Shown here in pieces: positions 55,193-63,313 of a DNA stretch of 64,000 bases; the first letter of the stretch is position 1, and each line of letters starts with the position of its first letter. The translations under genes were made by a program, and so were the position numbers. Origin of the DNA: Marinobacter sp. CHS3-4 (GTDB lineage: Bacteria > Pseudomonadota > Gammaproteobacteria > Pseudomonadales > Oleiphilaceae); assembly GCF_030053415.1 (NCBI RefSeq), contig NZ_JASGBJ010000002.1, positions 806,001 to 870,000 on the forward strand. The letters run 5' to 3'. The notes beneath the pieces are model-generated. The model had not been told where the DNA came from and did no database searches. It saw nothing but the letters and a program-made list of their open reading frames with translations.

Positions 55193-56083
55193 ATGGCACT
55201 TGAACTCAAGATTCAACCACTGAGGTATGTTCTGGCGGTGTGCGAAGAAGGCAGCTTTCATGGCGCCGCCCGTCAGCTTCATCGCAGCCAGCCTGCGCTA
55301 TCAATGGCTATTCGTGATCTTGAAGACCGACTTGGCCAGCCACTGTTCGAGAAAAATCATAAAGGACAACTCACCCCTTACGGCGACTACTGCCTGCCCA
55401 GATTCAAAGAACTGGTCAAGCAGCACGATCAAGTCGCCAAGGACTTGCAATACGTAGCACAGGGCGAACAAGGTCGGGTCACTATGGCAACCGTACCGTC
55501 CGTTGCGAGCCGCCTGATGCCTGAGTTTCTGGCAGGCTTCATCACCGAGTACCCAAACATCAACATCAATCTTCATGACGAAAACGCGGATTTCGTTTGC
55601 CGCATGGTCTCAAACGGCGAAGTCGATCTCGGTATCAGCAGCATCTGGGCCCAGGATGAACACTTGAGTTACACCCATCTTTTTGAAGACAACATCGGCG
55701 TGGTACTGCATCGCGACCACCGGCTGGCCAACCGGAAAAGCCTGCAATGGCAGGAGTTAGAGGAAGAACGTTTTATCGCCAACGGGACCTCCAGGCTATT
55801 ACACAAGACGGAGGCCGCAAGCCTGGTGGATAACAACGACTTTTATATATCGAATATGATTTCATTGGTGGCCATGCTCGAAGCCGGCAGCGGCATAACG
55901 ACACTTCCAAGGCTGGCCTTTCCAGTGGATAACCAGAAGCTGCGTTTTATTCCATTGAGTGACCCCAAGCTGGTCCGGCGAATCGGCATCATCAAACTGA
56001 CCAACCGAACGCTGTCACCCATGGCCCAGGCTCTGGAGCGAAGTATCCTGAAAGGTTTGGCGGGCGCGGGTACTAGGCTCTGA
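55193..56083 (+). CDS. LysR family transcriptional regulator
   Basis: A 296-residue regulator. The winged helix-turn-helix (about 8-65) contains GSFHGAARQLHRSQPALSMAIRDLE, standard for the family. The effector domain (about 95-290) shows the two-lobed periplasmic-binding fold, with DLGISSIW and ISLVAMLEAGSGITTLPRLAF. GGAAGGA lies eight bases before the ATG. Divergent placement implies that it controls the aldehyde-dehydrogenase operon in response to a pathway compound; the effector is unknown. Its sequence up to 58.5 kb shows no other clear target. Confidence 0.92.
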   Translation: MALELKIQPLRYVLAVCEEGSFHGAARQLHRSQPALSMAIRDLEDRLGQPLFEKNHKGQLTPYGDYCLPRFKELVKQHDQVAKDLQYVAQGEQGRVTMATVPSVASRLMPEFLAGFITEYPNININLHDENADFVCRMVSNGEVDLGISSIWAQDEHLSYTHLFEDNIGVVLHRDHRLANRKSLQWQELEEERFIANGTSRLLHKTEAASLVDNNDFYISNMISLVAMLEAGSGITTLPRLAFPVDNQKLRFIPLSDPKLVRRIGIIKLTNRTLSPMAQALERSILKGLAGAGTRL

Positions 56084-56175
56084 AATACAGGAAAATGACA
56101 ATCTCCCGACAAATTCCACATGCTCCATTTTTGAATTTGTCACGTAACGGACATATCCAAGCGCTAAATTGATCA

Positions 56176-56201
56176 GGCAGTAACGTGAAAAAGTTACTGC
56201 C
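56176..56201 (+). repeat. 9-bp perfect inverted repeat before a small gene
   Basis: GGCAGTAAC and GTTACTGCC flank an eight-base loop (GTGAAAAA). The repeat ends 26 bases before the next start codon. It could be an RNA hairpin in the leader or a dimer-binding operator. No U-run follows, so it is not a typical terminator for the LysR gene. Confidence 0.55.
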
Positions 56202-56227
56202 AAGACGAAACAACACGAGGTATGTAG

Positions 56228-56485
56228 ATGAGCATTCGACAGTTTTCAGGTCGCTTTTTTCTTCGCGACACCACCATTCAACTAAAAATGGGTGGGCCGG
56301 TGAGTGACGACGGCCAACAGACGATCATCGCTATTAATGAAACAAACCACGATATGCGCATCATTCGCTGCGACCTGGAGGCCTTTAACTTTGCCGGGCT
56401 TGCGGAGATGCTTCAGGATCAATTTGCCCAGCAAGTTGCGTTACCGGAGCAGAACATTCGCCAGCCGTCGCCATCTCACCACTAG
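56228..56485 (+). CDS. small protein of unknown function
   Basis: An 85-residue soluble protein with alternating strand-like segments (RFFLRDTTIQLKM, QTIIAINETNHDMRIIRCDLEAF) and a C-terminal helix. No family recognised. GAGG lies about eight bases before the ATG and a hairpin is further upstream. It converges with the anti-sigma-like gene, with three bases between stops. Codon use looks like that of its neighbours, so I take it as real. Confidence 0.62.
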   Translation: MSIRQFSGRFFLRDTTIQLKMGGPVSDDGQQTIIAINETNHDMRIIRCDLEAFNFAGLAEMLQDQFAQQVALPEQNIRQPSPSHH

Positions 56486-56488
56486 TGA

Positions 56489-57361
56489 TCAGCGGCGAAC
56501 GTCGCTGGCAATGAGACCTGCCAACGCACAAACACGACGATCAGCAGCTTCTGTCCCGTCGAGTTGACTGGCTCGGTCGGTCAGGTTCTCTGCGTACGAC
56601 GTGTCGATGGTGTCGAGTCTGGTCCGCAAAGACTTCCAGACATGCTCCGCCGCGACGAAATAATCGGCGGTTTGACCAGAGCACTGAACATAGGTGATAG
56701 CTGCCCATTGCCCTACGGCACTCAAGGTCGCGCGCTGATCATCCCTCAGGGCATCAGTGCCAGGCTGTTCCGACTCATTGGCGAGCAGTTTCATACTGGA
56801 TGCATCAATCGCCAGACGATCGAGGCCCGTTTTAAAGCCCTGACTTACGACAAAGCGCTCTGGTTCAGGTTCATCCCAGAAATTGCCGAGTGACCGGGTA
56901 GGCAATTGCAATTGCCCGGATGCCGATACGCCATATTCCTGATAGAGCCCCTCAACTCCAGATGGCTGTGACGCCTGAAAGAACAGCATGAACACCGCCA
57001 GCCCTGCCAATGCGGTGCCTGGAACGAGCGTATAGAGGTTAAACAGGTTTTTCAGCTTGCCAGCGAAGGAAGCGCCGTGATCCTCTCTAGCCGTTTCACC
57101 AGCCGTCACAGACGCTGCTTCCGGAATCGGATCTTCACCGAGGATTCCGAGCTCCTCGGCATACTCAAAGGACATCAACCATTGGGCATACACAGCATCA
57201 TCACCGGCAAGATGACTCAGAACCTCCGCGCGCCGCGTCTCTGACAGGGCACCTTCGTAGAGCGCTGCGAGCTCTTCCGGGTCGGGGCGATCACCGATGG
57301 GCTCTCCTTTATAGAGCGAGAGCGCGACCGACACCATCGTTGTAGGAGACTGATCATTCAT
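56489..57361 (-). CDS. membrane protein resembling an anti-sigma factor
   Basis: A 290-residue protein with a cytoplasmic N-terminal domain, one membrane helix (about 112-129) and a 160-residue periplasmic domain. The N-terminal PDPEELAALYEGALSETRR plus HLAGDDAVYAQWL segment has the layout of an anti-sigma domain of the ChrR/RskA kind, but the zinc-binding His/Cys residues are absent. The periplasmic part has three cysteines spread out (in VQCSG and RRVCALAG, for example), possibly one disulfide. It lies 67 bases after a sigma-factor-like gene, which is the main support for the call. Confidence 0.62.
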   Translation of the reverse strand: MNDQSPTTMVSVALSLYKGEPIGDRPDPEELAALYEGALSETRRAEVLSHLAGDDAVYAQWLMSFEYAEELGILGEDPIPEAASVTAGETAREDHGASFAGKLKNLFNLYTLVPGTALAGLAVFMLFFQASQPSGVEGLYQEYGVSASGQLQLPTRSLGNFWDEPEPERFVVSQGFKTGLDRLAIDASSMKLLANESEQPGTDALRDDQRATLSAVGQWAAITYVQCSGQTADYFVAAEHVWKSLRTRLDTIDTSYAENLTDRASQLDGTEAADRRVCALAGLIASDVRR

Positions 57362-57428
57362 TCATCGCATACCTTTTTGCCATTAGACGGCCAGCGCCCG
57401 GAATCTGTGCAATGCGCGCCCTTGCCCT

Positions 57429-58376
57429 TCAACGTATTGCACTGCGCAGCGACTCAAGGTCCAGATCACAGGCTCGGAAGGCTTCAAGAAGGCGATCAAG
57501 CGCCGCATTGATACGTCGCCCTCCGTAATGGCCTGGCTTACCAAGAGCTCGGGCGGCCTTGCTTTTCGTCAGCCCATCAACAAACACCATCTTCAGCAAC
57601 ACGGTTTCTTCGTCGTCCAGCTGCAACTGCTCGTGCAACGCTCTCAGCTTTTCTGTTACTTCAGTATCCATAGGCTCCGGAATAGCCTCATCCTCCAGAG
57701 GAGCCAATTCATCGGCATCGGATTCAAGGGAGGAAATCAAACGTCGGAACAGCACAGTGGCCTGTTGCTCTACCCTTGTACCGGCCGGGATATCACGGGA
57801 AACAAGACCTGTCGCATCGCTCCAGGACTGGATATCGTCCGTCGCACACTCACCAGCACCGCCCTGGCCGCAGGTCGGAATACGCGCTTTGATCACACGG
57901 ATCGACTGCTTCACCGTCTCAACGGTGCGCTGCCCGCTCAGCGTCAGCCGATCTACAACAGTGGGAACCGGTTGGCGCTCCAGGCACACCATCTTCCACA
58001 ACCTGACCCAGAGTTCCCCCTGCGCCTTGAGCCATACCGGCGGGCGGGGACGCCCGAAACGCTTGCGGGAAAATTCCTCGATGAGATTACTGGCCAGCGA
58101 AACCAGAAAGGTTTTCACCTGGGACTGCCCACGGTATTGGCGACAACGCTGCCAATTCTCCTCGCTGAGTTCTTCCAGCACGTAATTGGTGGCCTCTTCA
58201 GCAAGCACGTCCTGACCGAATCGGCGGCGGGCCATTTTTTCGACATAGCCCGTAAACGTCGGATCAAGCACTCTTTCCGCCCAGTATTCCCCACTGTCTG
58301 GCTTCCTTTCCTGCTCGCTTGTCAAATCAAACTCCTGATTTTCCCTTGAGATTGAGTCGCGCCCAAACCCTGTCAC
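57429..58376 (-). CDS. sigma-70 family (ECF-like) sigma factor
   Basis: A 315-residue protein. Residues about 41-110 resemble sigma region 2 (EEATNYVLEELSEENWQR, then VKTFLVSLASNLIEEFSRKRFGR), and residues about 255-310 resemble region 4 (VLLKMVFVDGLTKSKAARALG). Between them lies an unusually long, acidic, Pro/Cys-containing linker of about 130 residues, so it is longer than normal ECF factors. Region 2 and 4 similarity is judged by eye. It is upstream of a membrane anti-sigma-like gene and divergent from the redox operon, which is a plausible target. Confidence 0.66.
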   Translation of the reverse strand: MTGFGRDSISRENQEFDLTSEQERKPDSGEYWAERVLDPTFTGYVEKMARRRFGQDVLAEEATNYVLEELSEENWQRCRQYRGQSQVKTFLVSLASNLIEEFSRKRFGRPRPPVWLKAQGELWVRLWKMVCLERQPVPTVVDRLTLSGQRTVETVKQSIRVIKARIPTCGQGGAGECATDDIQSWSDATGLVSRDIPAGTRVEQQATVLFRRLISSLESDADELAPLEDEAIPEPMDTEVTEKLRALHEQLQLDDEETVLLKMVFVDGLTKSKAARALGKPGHYGGRRINAALDRLLEAFRACDLDLESLRSAIR

Positions 58377-58385
58377 GACCCCGGA

Positions 58386-58398
58386 TTCCGGTTCGGAA
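58386..58398. promoter_or_regulatory. short dyad in the divergent region before the redox operon
   Basis: TTCCG-GTT-CGGAA is a perfect five-base dyad, extending weakly to GAT/ATC with a bulge. It lies 32 bases before a 22-codon small ORF and 10 bases before the start of the divergent sigma-factor gene. It could be an operator or part of a promoter. Confidence 0.3.
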
Positions 58399-58429
58399 AT
58401 CTGTTTCTAAATTTCGTGGAGGATTTGTA

Positions 58430-58498
58430 ATGCCGTTAGACATGGATACACTGTTAGCAATAAGTAATGCAAGAATTGCGGAAGTACTGTCATCCTAA
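58430..58498 (+). CDS. 22-residue small ORF at the head of the redox operon
   Basis: ATG-CCG-TTA to TAA encodes 22 residues, starting MPLDMDTLLA and ending IAEVLSS. A strong GGAGG is seven bases before the ATG, better than that of the next gene, and the stop lies 14 bases before the reductase ATG. The predicted peptide would be a short amphipathic helix. It contains no run of regulatory codons typical of amino-acid attenuators. It may be a leader peptide that couples translation, or a functional microprotein. No homologue comes to mind. Confidence 0.5.
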   Translation: MPLDMDTLLAISNARIAEVLSS

Positions 58499-58512
58499 AA
58501 AAGAGAACCACT

Positions 58513-59892
58513 ATGGACTTGGTTCGGATAAATCTCATCATTGTCGTGGCCTTGCATGCCGGGCTGGCTGTTCTGGCGACAACGGTTCCAATGCTGGCTC
58601 AGTGGTTAAACACCACGGGCATTGCTGTTTCAGGCATTCTCTGGAGCGGAGTCTTAGCCCTTTCATGGTGGCGTTCGGCTAACAGAAGCAACGCAGAAGC
58701 CACCACGGAGCCCAAACGCGCACCAACCCGTAAAACGCCGCCCCCAGCTGCATCACCTGCCACAGAAGCGCCCGACTGGAAGCAACGCCTGGCGCAAGTG
58801 GCGGATGAAGTCGCCAACGACAGCGAACTGGAGAAATGGTCCGGTTGGCGTGAATTTGTCATTGCCAAGAAGCGAATCGACAGCGAAGACGGCAGCATCT
58901 GCTCTTTTTACCTCGAGCCTTATGACAAAAAGCCCCTTCCAAAGCAGAAACCAGGTCAGTTTCTTACTTTTAAACTGACCAACGTGGATGGCGCAAAAAC
59001 CATCACGCGCTGCTACTCGCTCTCTGACGCCTACAATCAGGATTATTACCGCGTCTCTATCAAGAAGCTGCCGCCACCACCAAAGCAGCCAGACCTGCCA
59101 CCAGGTATCTCGTCAAACTATTTCCATAAGAACCTTCACGAAGGCGACATACTGCAACTGAAAGCGCCCGCCGGGCATTTTTATCTGAATGAAGACAGCC
59201 CCCGGGGCGTATTGCTGATTGCCGGTGGCATTGGCGTGACGCCGATGGTGTCTATGGTTCGACAACTGGCGGCCAAGGGCAGTGATCGAGAAGTCCATTT
59301 TTTCTACGGTGTCGCCAACATCGACCAGCTTGCGCTGCTGGACGACATAAGAAGCGCCGTGGACGCTCTGCCGAATGCCACCCTGCACGTGTGTGTCAGC
59401 CAGCACGACGGAAGACCGCTTGAAGGCCTGAATATTCATGAAACCCGGGTGTCCGTCGATTTATTTAAGGAACTTTTACCGTCCAATAACTTTGAGTATT
59501 ACCTGTGTGGCCCGGGACCTTTCATGGAGTCCATTGTTTCAGGGCTTGAAGACTGGGGTGTTCCTGAAAAGGACATCCACTTTGAAGCATTCGGGCCCGC
59601 CAGTATCAAAAAAGCCAAAGTAAATACGGGCACCTTCAAGATCAATTATAAAGAGAGCGATGAGACCCATACCTGGGATGGCAGCAAAGATTCTTTGCTT
59701 GAATTCACCGAAGAGCAGCAAATCGACCTGTCGAGCGGGTGCAGAATGGGCAACTGTGGCGCCTGCATGACCCGTCTGCTTTCGGGCGAAGTGTCCTACC
59801 CTAATGGGGAACCCGGCTGTGAAAGCCTGGAAAAAGGTTACTGCCTGCCTTGTGTGGCTGTACCCGCTTCGGATGTCACCCTGGAGGCATAG
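58513..59892 (+). CDS. membrane-anchored flavin reductase with C-terminal 2Fe-2S ferredoxin domain
   Basis: A 459-residue oxidoreductase. Two N-terminal membrane helices (about 6-30 and 35-53) are followed by a Pro/Ala-rich linker (65-88). The flavin domain carries RCYSLSD at 166-172, typical of FAD binding in the ferredoxin-NADP reductase superfamily. The nucleotide domain has GGIGVTP (238-244) and CGPGPFM (332-338). A plant-type 2Fe-2S domain ends the protein with C410, C415, C418 and C447. The order flavin, NAD, 2Fe-2S is that of Hcr and oxygenase reductases, but the membrane anchor is not usual there. It should pass electrons from NAD(P)H to a partner, likely one encoded next door. Confidence 0.88.
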   Translation: MDLVRINLIIVVALHAGLAVLATTVPMLAQWLNTTGIAVSGILWSGVLALSWWRSANRSNAEATTEPKRAPTRKTPPPAASPATEAPDWKQRLAQVADEVANDSELEKWSGWREFVIAKKRIDSEDGSICSFYLEPYDKKPLPKQKPGQFLTFKLTNVDGAKTITRCYSLSDAYNQDYYRVSIKKLPPPPKQPDLPPGISSNYFHKNLHEGDILQLKAPAGHFYLNEDSPRGVLLIAGGIGVTPMVSMVRQLAAKGSDREVHFFYGVANIDQLALLDDIRSAVDALPNATLHVCVSQHDGRPLEGLNIHETRVSVDLFKELLPSNNFEYYLCGPGPFMESIVSGLEDWGVPEKDIHFEAFGPASIKKAKVNTGTFKINYKESDETHTWDGSKDSLLEFTEEQQIDLSSGCRMGNCGACMTRLLSGEVSYPNGEPGCESLEKGYCLPCVAVPASDVTLEA

Positions 59893-59931
59893 GGTCCGGG
59901 GTCAGAAAAAATATTATTGGGATGAGAGGCT

Positions 59932-61632
59932 ATGACGATCGCAAAAGGATTTCTGCTGTTCTGTTTCCTGGCACTTTTCACCGGCGGCGCAGCCCACGGC
60001 AACGAGTGGAACCCGGAAGACGTCATGGGTTACAAAGAGTGCGCAAAGTGCCACAAGCCTCAAATCCGGAAATGGCAGGAAACCGCTCACCACGAGACGT
60101 TCCGCGAATTTCATCGCCAGGATAAAGCCAAGCAGATCGCAGAAACCATGGGCGTAGACCGCGTCCGCGATACCGACGCCATCTGCGCAGATTGCCACTA
60201 CACCGTGGGGATGGACCGGGGCCGGGAGAGGGTGATTTCCGGCATTAGCTGCGAAAGCTGCCACGGACCCGCCACAGACTGGATAGCGATTCACCAGCCC
60301 GAGGGCAATGGCGTCAAACGGGAGTACGAAGCCCCTCACGACCGTCAGGAACGTCACGCCAAGGTCCGCGCAGCCGGTATGATCATCCCCAGCGACACCT
60401 ACGGCTTCGCCAACAACTGCATGGGCTGCCACCTGACCCCCAACGAGAAACTGGTCAACACCGCAGAGCACCCTGCAGGCAGCAGCTTTGATCTCATGGA
60501 AAGGCTGGAAAAGGTCCGCCATGGTCCAGAGCCCGATGCCAACGAAAAGAACATGATCAAAGTGATCGGCTACGCCGTCGAGCTGGAACACAGCCTCCGA
60601 GGCCTGGCCCAGTCCAAAGAGGCGGGTCGCTACCGCGATAAAATGCAGGAGCGGCTCTATGTCGCGCTGGCAAACCTCAACGGGCTGGCAAAATTGACCG
60701 GCGCCGCCCCGCTTAAAGGTTTGTTGTCTGAAATTCCGAAGGCCTATAACCCGACGGACTCGGCCTCACTGCTGAAAACGGCAGACCAGATCCAGAAAAA
60801 AGCCCAGAAGTGGTCCGATGATAAGATCGGTGACCAATTCACCAATGCAGTCAATCACAAACACATCGCCAGCGCCCCGGTTCCCTCGGCACCGTCAAGT
60901 CAGCCGAAAGCGCCTGAGCCTCAACCAGCGCCAGAGCCCGCCCCTAAACCGGCAGAGCCTGAACCCGCGCCGCAGCCTGCACCCCAGCCAGAGCCCGAAC
61001 CTGCTCCGCAGCAGCCCGAGCCAGCAGCATCTCCGGCGGTCCAGCCTGACCCAGCGCCGACGCCTGCACCGACGGTGCCAGCAACTCCAAAGGTTGAACC
61101 CAAGCCGGCGCCCTCCAAGCCTCAGCCCCTGGTCAGCGAATTCGGCGTCTATACCCCGCAATCACGCCAGCTATGTGATACCGATAATCCCTGGTTGCTG
61201 GGCAAAGTGCCCGCGTCACAGACACGACTGGCTTCGGAGAGCTGCTTCGGTGTGGACATTCAGGCACGGCCCGGCGCCAACGTATATCTGATTTCTCAGA
61301 GCAGCGGTGCCGCGCCCTTGATGCTGTTACCGGATCCCTGTAACGCCTTCGGTGGGCCAATTGCGAAGGGACGCTATCATGTTCCAAACGCGTCAGGACA
61401 ACCCACAGCGCTCAGGCTTGATCCGGGCGCCGGAGAAGAGTCTTTCCACCTGGTCGTGATCGACAACGCGGATGCCAACGAAGCATTCCAGAGCATTACA
61501 TCGGCACTTCCAGACGCCTGTGGCAATTATCCCAGCCAGCAATTAACGCAATCGCTGGAGGACAGCCTGCGGGCGTTCGAAGGGAATCACTCTGACGTTG
61601 ATTGGTCCGTCATCAGGTTCAGTCATGACTGA
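59932..61632 (+). CDS. periplasmic tetraheme cytochrome c with proline-rich linker
   Basis: A 566-residue exported protein. A signal peptide (about 1-22) is followed by a cytochrome c554-like domain with four CxxCH motifs at C37-H41, C85-H89, C107-H111 and C163-H167. A helical region (about 205-305) has no heme motif. A Pro/Ala/Glu-rich linker of about 75 residues (about 315-400) leads to a 165-residue C-terminal domain with strands and scattered cysteines that resembles DUF4384 (GANVYLISQSSG, then RLDPGAGEESFHLVVID). GAGAGG lies just before the ATG. The next gene overlaps its stop by eight bases. Electron partner and acceptor unknown. Confidence 0.85.
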   Translation: MTIAKGFLLFCFLALFTGGAAHGNEWNPEDVMGYKECAKCHKPQIRKWQETAHHETFREFHRQDKAKQIAETMGVDRVRDTDAICADCHYTVGMDRGRERVISGISCESCHGPATDWIAIHQPEGNGVKREYEAPHDRQERHAKVRAAGMIIPSDTYGFANNCMGCHLTPNEKLVNTAEHPAGSSFDLMERLEKVRHGPEPDANEKNMIKVIGYAVELEHSLRGLAQSKEAGRYRDKMQERLYVALANLNGLAKLTGAAPLKGLLSEIPKAYNPTDSASLLKTADQIQKKAQKWSDDKIGDQFTNAVNHKHIASAPVPSAPSSQPKAPEPQPAPEPAPKPAEPEPAPQPAPQPEPEPAPQQPEPAASPAVQPDPAPTPAPTVPATPKVEPKPAPSKPQPLVSEFGVYTPQSRQLCDTDNPWLLGKVPASQTRLASESCFGVDIQARPGANVYLISQSSGAAPLMLLPDPCNAFGGPIAKGRYHVPNASGQPTALRLDPGAGEESFHLVVIDNADANEAFQSITSALPDACGNYPSQQLTQSLEDSLRAFEGNHSDVDWSVIRFSHD

Positions 61633-63310
61633 GGACAATACCCCGACTCAGATCAAGCGCCCGAAAAAATGGGATCATGCGTTCTCTGCCGAGATGGCGC
61701 CGGATCAGGTGGCCTCTCTGCTCGAGAGAGAGCCTTTCGTTTCGATGGTTCCACCGTCGGGTGATTCCGGCACAGACGCCAAGGCAGAGAAAGTACGCGG
61801 CAAGATTCAGGACATTCTTCTGAACGAATCTCGCCTGCTGAACTTTGAAAAGGACGAAGTGATCGTTCGCCAGGGCGACTACGGGGCCACGGCCTATTTT
61901 ATTGTTTCGGGTAATGTCAGTGTTCTGTTCAATGTCGACAAATCCGCGCTGGGTCGCGGCCAGGCGCCCCAGAAAAGCTTATGGGCGCATGTAAAACGAG
62001 TACTGAGCAACCCGTCGACACCCGAAGCAAGAGACCCTGAGCAATACGACCCCGCCGGCGCGACCGAAGAACGCCTGCAGCAAGGCGTCTTCCTTCAGGA
62101 CGTTCCCAGGGTGATTGCCGCCCAAAAGTATGATCCGGACGAAATGGGCCCGGGAGAAATCTTTGGCGAAATCGGTGCGTTGTCGCGATCCATTCGAAGC
62201 GCGACGATTATCGCAACCTGTAAAACCCAGTTACTTGAAATCAAATGGCAGGGCTTGCGGGATTTGCTTCAGGTCAGCAAACCCTTCCGGGAATCGGTGG
62301 ATCGGGTTTATCGCGAACGTAGCCTTCGAAGCCACTTGCTCTCCCTGGACCTGTTCCAGAAACTTCCCGAATCCGCCTTGCAGGCCCTGGTGGATGGCGC
62401 CGAATTTGTATCGGTCGGCAAGCGGGATTGGAACACCAACGCCGGCGATACGACTCCCATCGTCAATGAGGGGGACTACGCGTCTGCCCTTCTGATCCTG
62501 CGGTCCGGTTTTGCCAAAAAAACCAAGGCCTACGGCCACTCGGAATACACCATCAGTTATCTCTCCAAAGGGGACGTATTCGGGCTCGACGAGATGCTGG
62601 GGGCCTATCAGGGGGCCAATACCGGCAACAGCTACCAGAACGGCATCGCCGCGCTTGGCTACACCGATATGATCTCCCTGCCCGGCTCACTGTGTGACAA
62701 ACACCTGTTTCCACACCTGGAAGCCGAAGCATTGGGTGTGCACATAAACAAGCCCACCTCCGGTGACCCACTGGAAGACACCAAGAAAAACCAATTGATG
62801 GATTTTTTCGTCGACGAGCGCTTTATCAATGGCACCGAGACGATGTTGATCAACCTGGACCGCTGCACCGGTTGCGACGACTGCGTGCGAGCCTGCGCCA
62901 CCAACCACGACAACAACCCGCGCTTTATCCGCCACGGCAAGCAGTTCGAGAACATCATGGTGGCCAACGCCTGTATGCACTGTGCTGACCCGGTGTGCAT
63001 GATCGGTTGTCCGACCGGCGCTATTCACCGCAGCGAGAATGGTGAAGTGGTGATCAACGATACCACCTGCATCGGGTGCCAGACCTGCGCCAACAGCTGC
63101 CCCTACGACAATATCCGCATGGTGGAAATCCGGGATCAGAAAGGGCATTACATCCTGGACGAGCAGATGCGCCCCATCAACAAAGCCACCAAGTGTGACC
63201 TCTGCTACGACAACCCGGTATCGCCAGCTTGCCAGAATGCCTGCCCACACGACGCACTCCGGCGAGTAAACCTGGCGGATGAAGAGGCCATCAAGGACTG
63301 GTTGAAATAA
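61625..63310 (+). CDS. fusion of cyclic-nucleotide-binding domains and a four-cluster ferredoxin
   Basis: A 561-residue cytoplasmic protein. The first cyclic-nucleotide-binding-type domain (about 62-225) has VIVRQGDYGATAYFIVSG and a phosphate-binding cassette, FGEIGALSRSIRSAT (180-194) with E182 and R191, but is split by a 65-residue insertion (105-170). The second (about 240-355) lacks the cassette arginine. The C-terminal part (about 405-550) has 16 cysteines in four groups: 414/417/420/424, 450/453/458/462, 482/485/488/492 and 524/527/536/540, the pattern of DMSO-reductase-type electron subunits with four 4Fe-4S clusters. The start is ATG 61625, overlapping the cytochrome stop (ATGACTGA). 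It joins ligand sensing with electron transfer. Confidence 0.86.
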   Translation: MTEDNTPTQIKRPKKWDHAFSAEMAPDQVASLLEREPFVSMVPPSGDSGTDAKAEKVRGKIQDILLNESRLLNFEKDEVIVRQGDYGATAYFIVSGNVSVLFNVDKSALGRGQAPQKSLWAHVKRVLSNPSTPEARDPEQYDPAGATEERLQQGVFLQDVPRVIAAQKYDPDEMGPGEIFGEIGALSRSIRSATIIATCKTQLLEIKWQGLRDLLQVSKPFRESVDRVYRERSLRSHLLSLDLFQKLPESALQALVDGAEFVSVGKRDWNTNAGDTTPIVNEGDYASALLILRSGFAKKTKAYGHSEYTISYLSKGDVFGLDEMLGAYQGANTGNSYQNGIAALGYTDMISLPGSLCDKHLFPHLEAEALGVHINKPTSGDPLEDTKKNQLMDFFVDERFINGTETMLINLDRCTGCDDCVRACATNHDNNPRFIRHGKQFENIMVANACMHCADPVCMIGCPTGAIHRSENGEVVINDTTCIGCQTCANSCPYDNIRMVEIRDQKGHYILDEQMRPINKATKCDLCYDNPVSPACQNACPHDALRRVNLADEEAIKDWLK

Positions 63311-63313
63311 TTC

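Noticed and set aside
56490..56540. CAGCGGCG/CGTCGCTG inverted repeat at the convergent gene ends as a terminator
   Set aside because: The stem includes a wobble pair, has no U-run on either strand and lies within the end of the anti-sigma-like gene.
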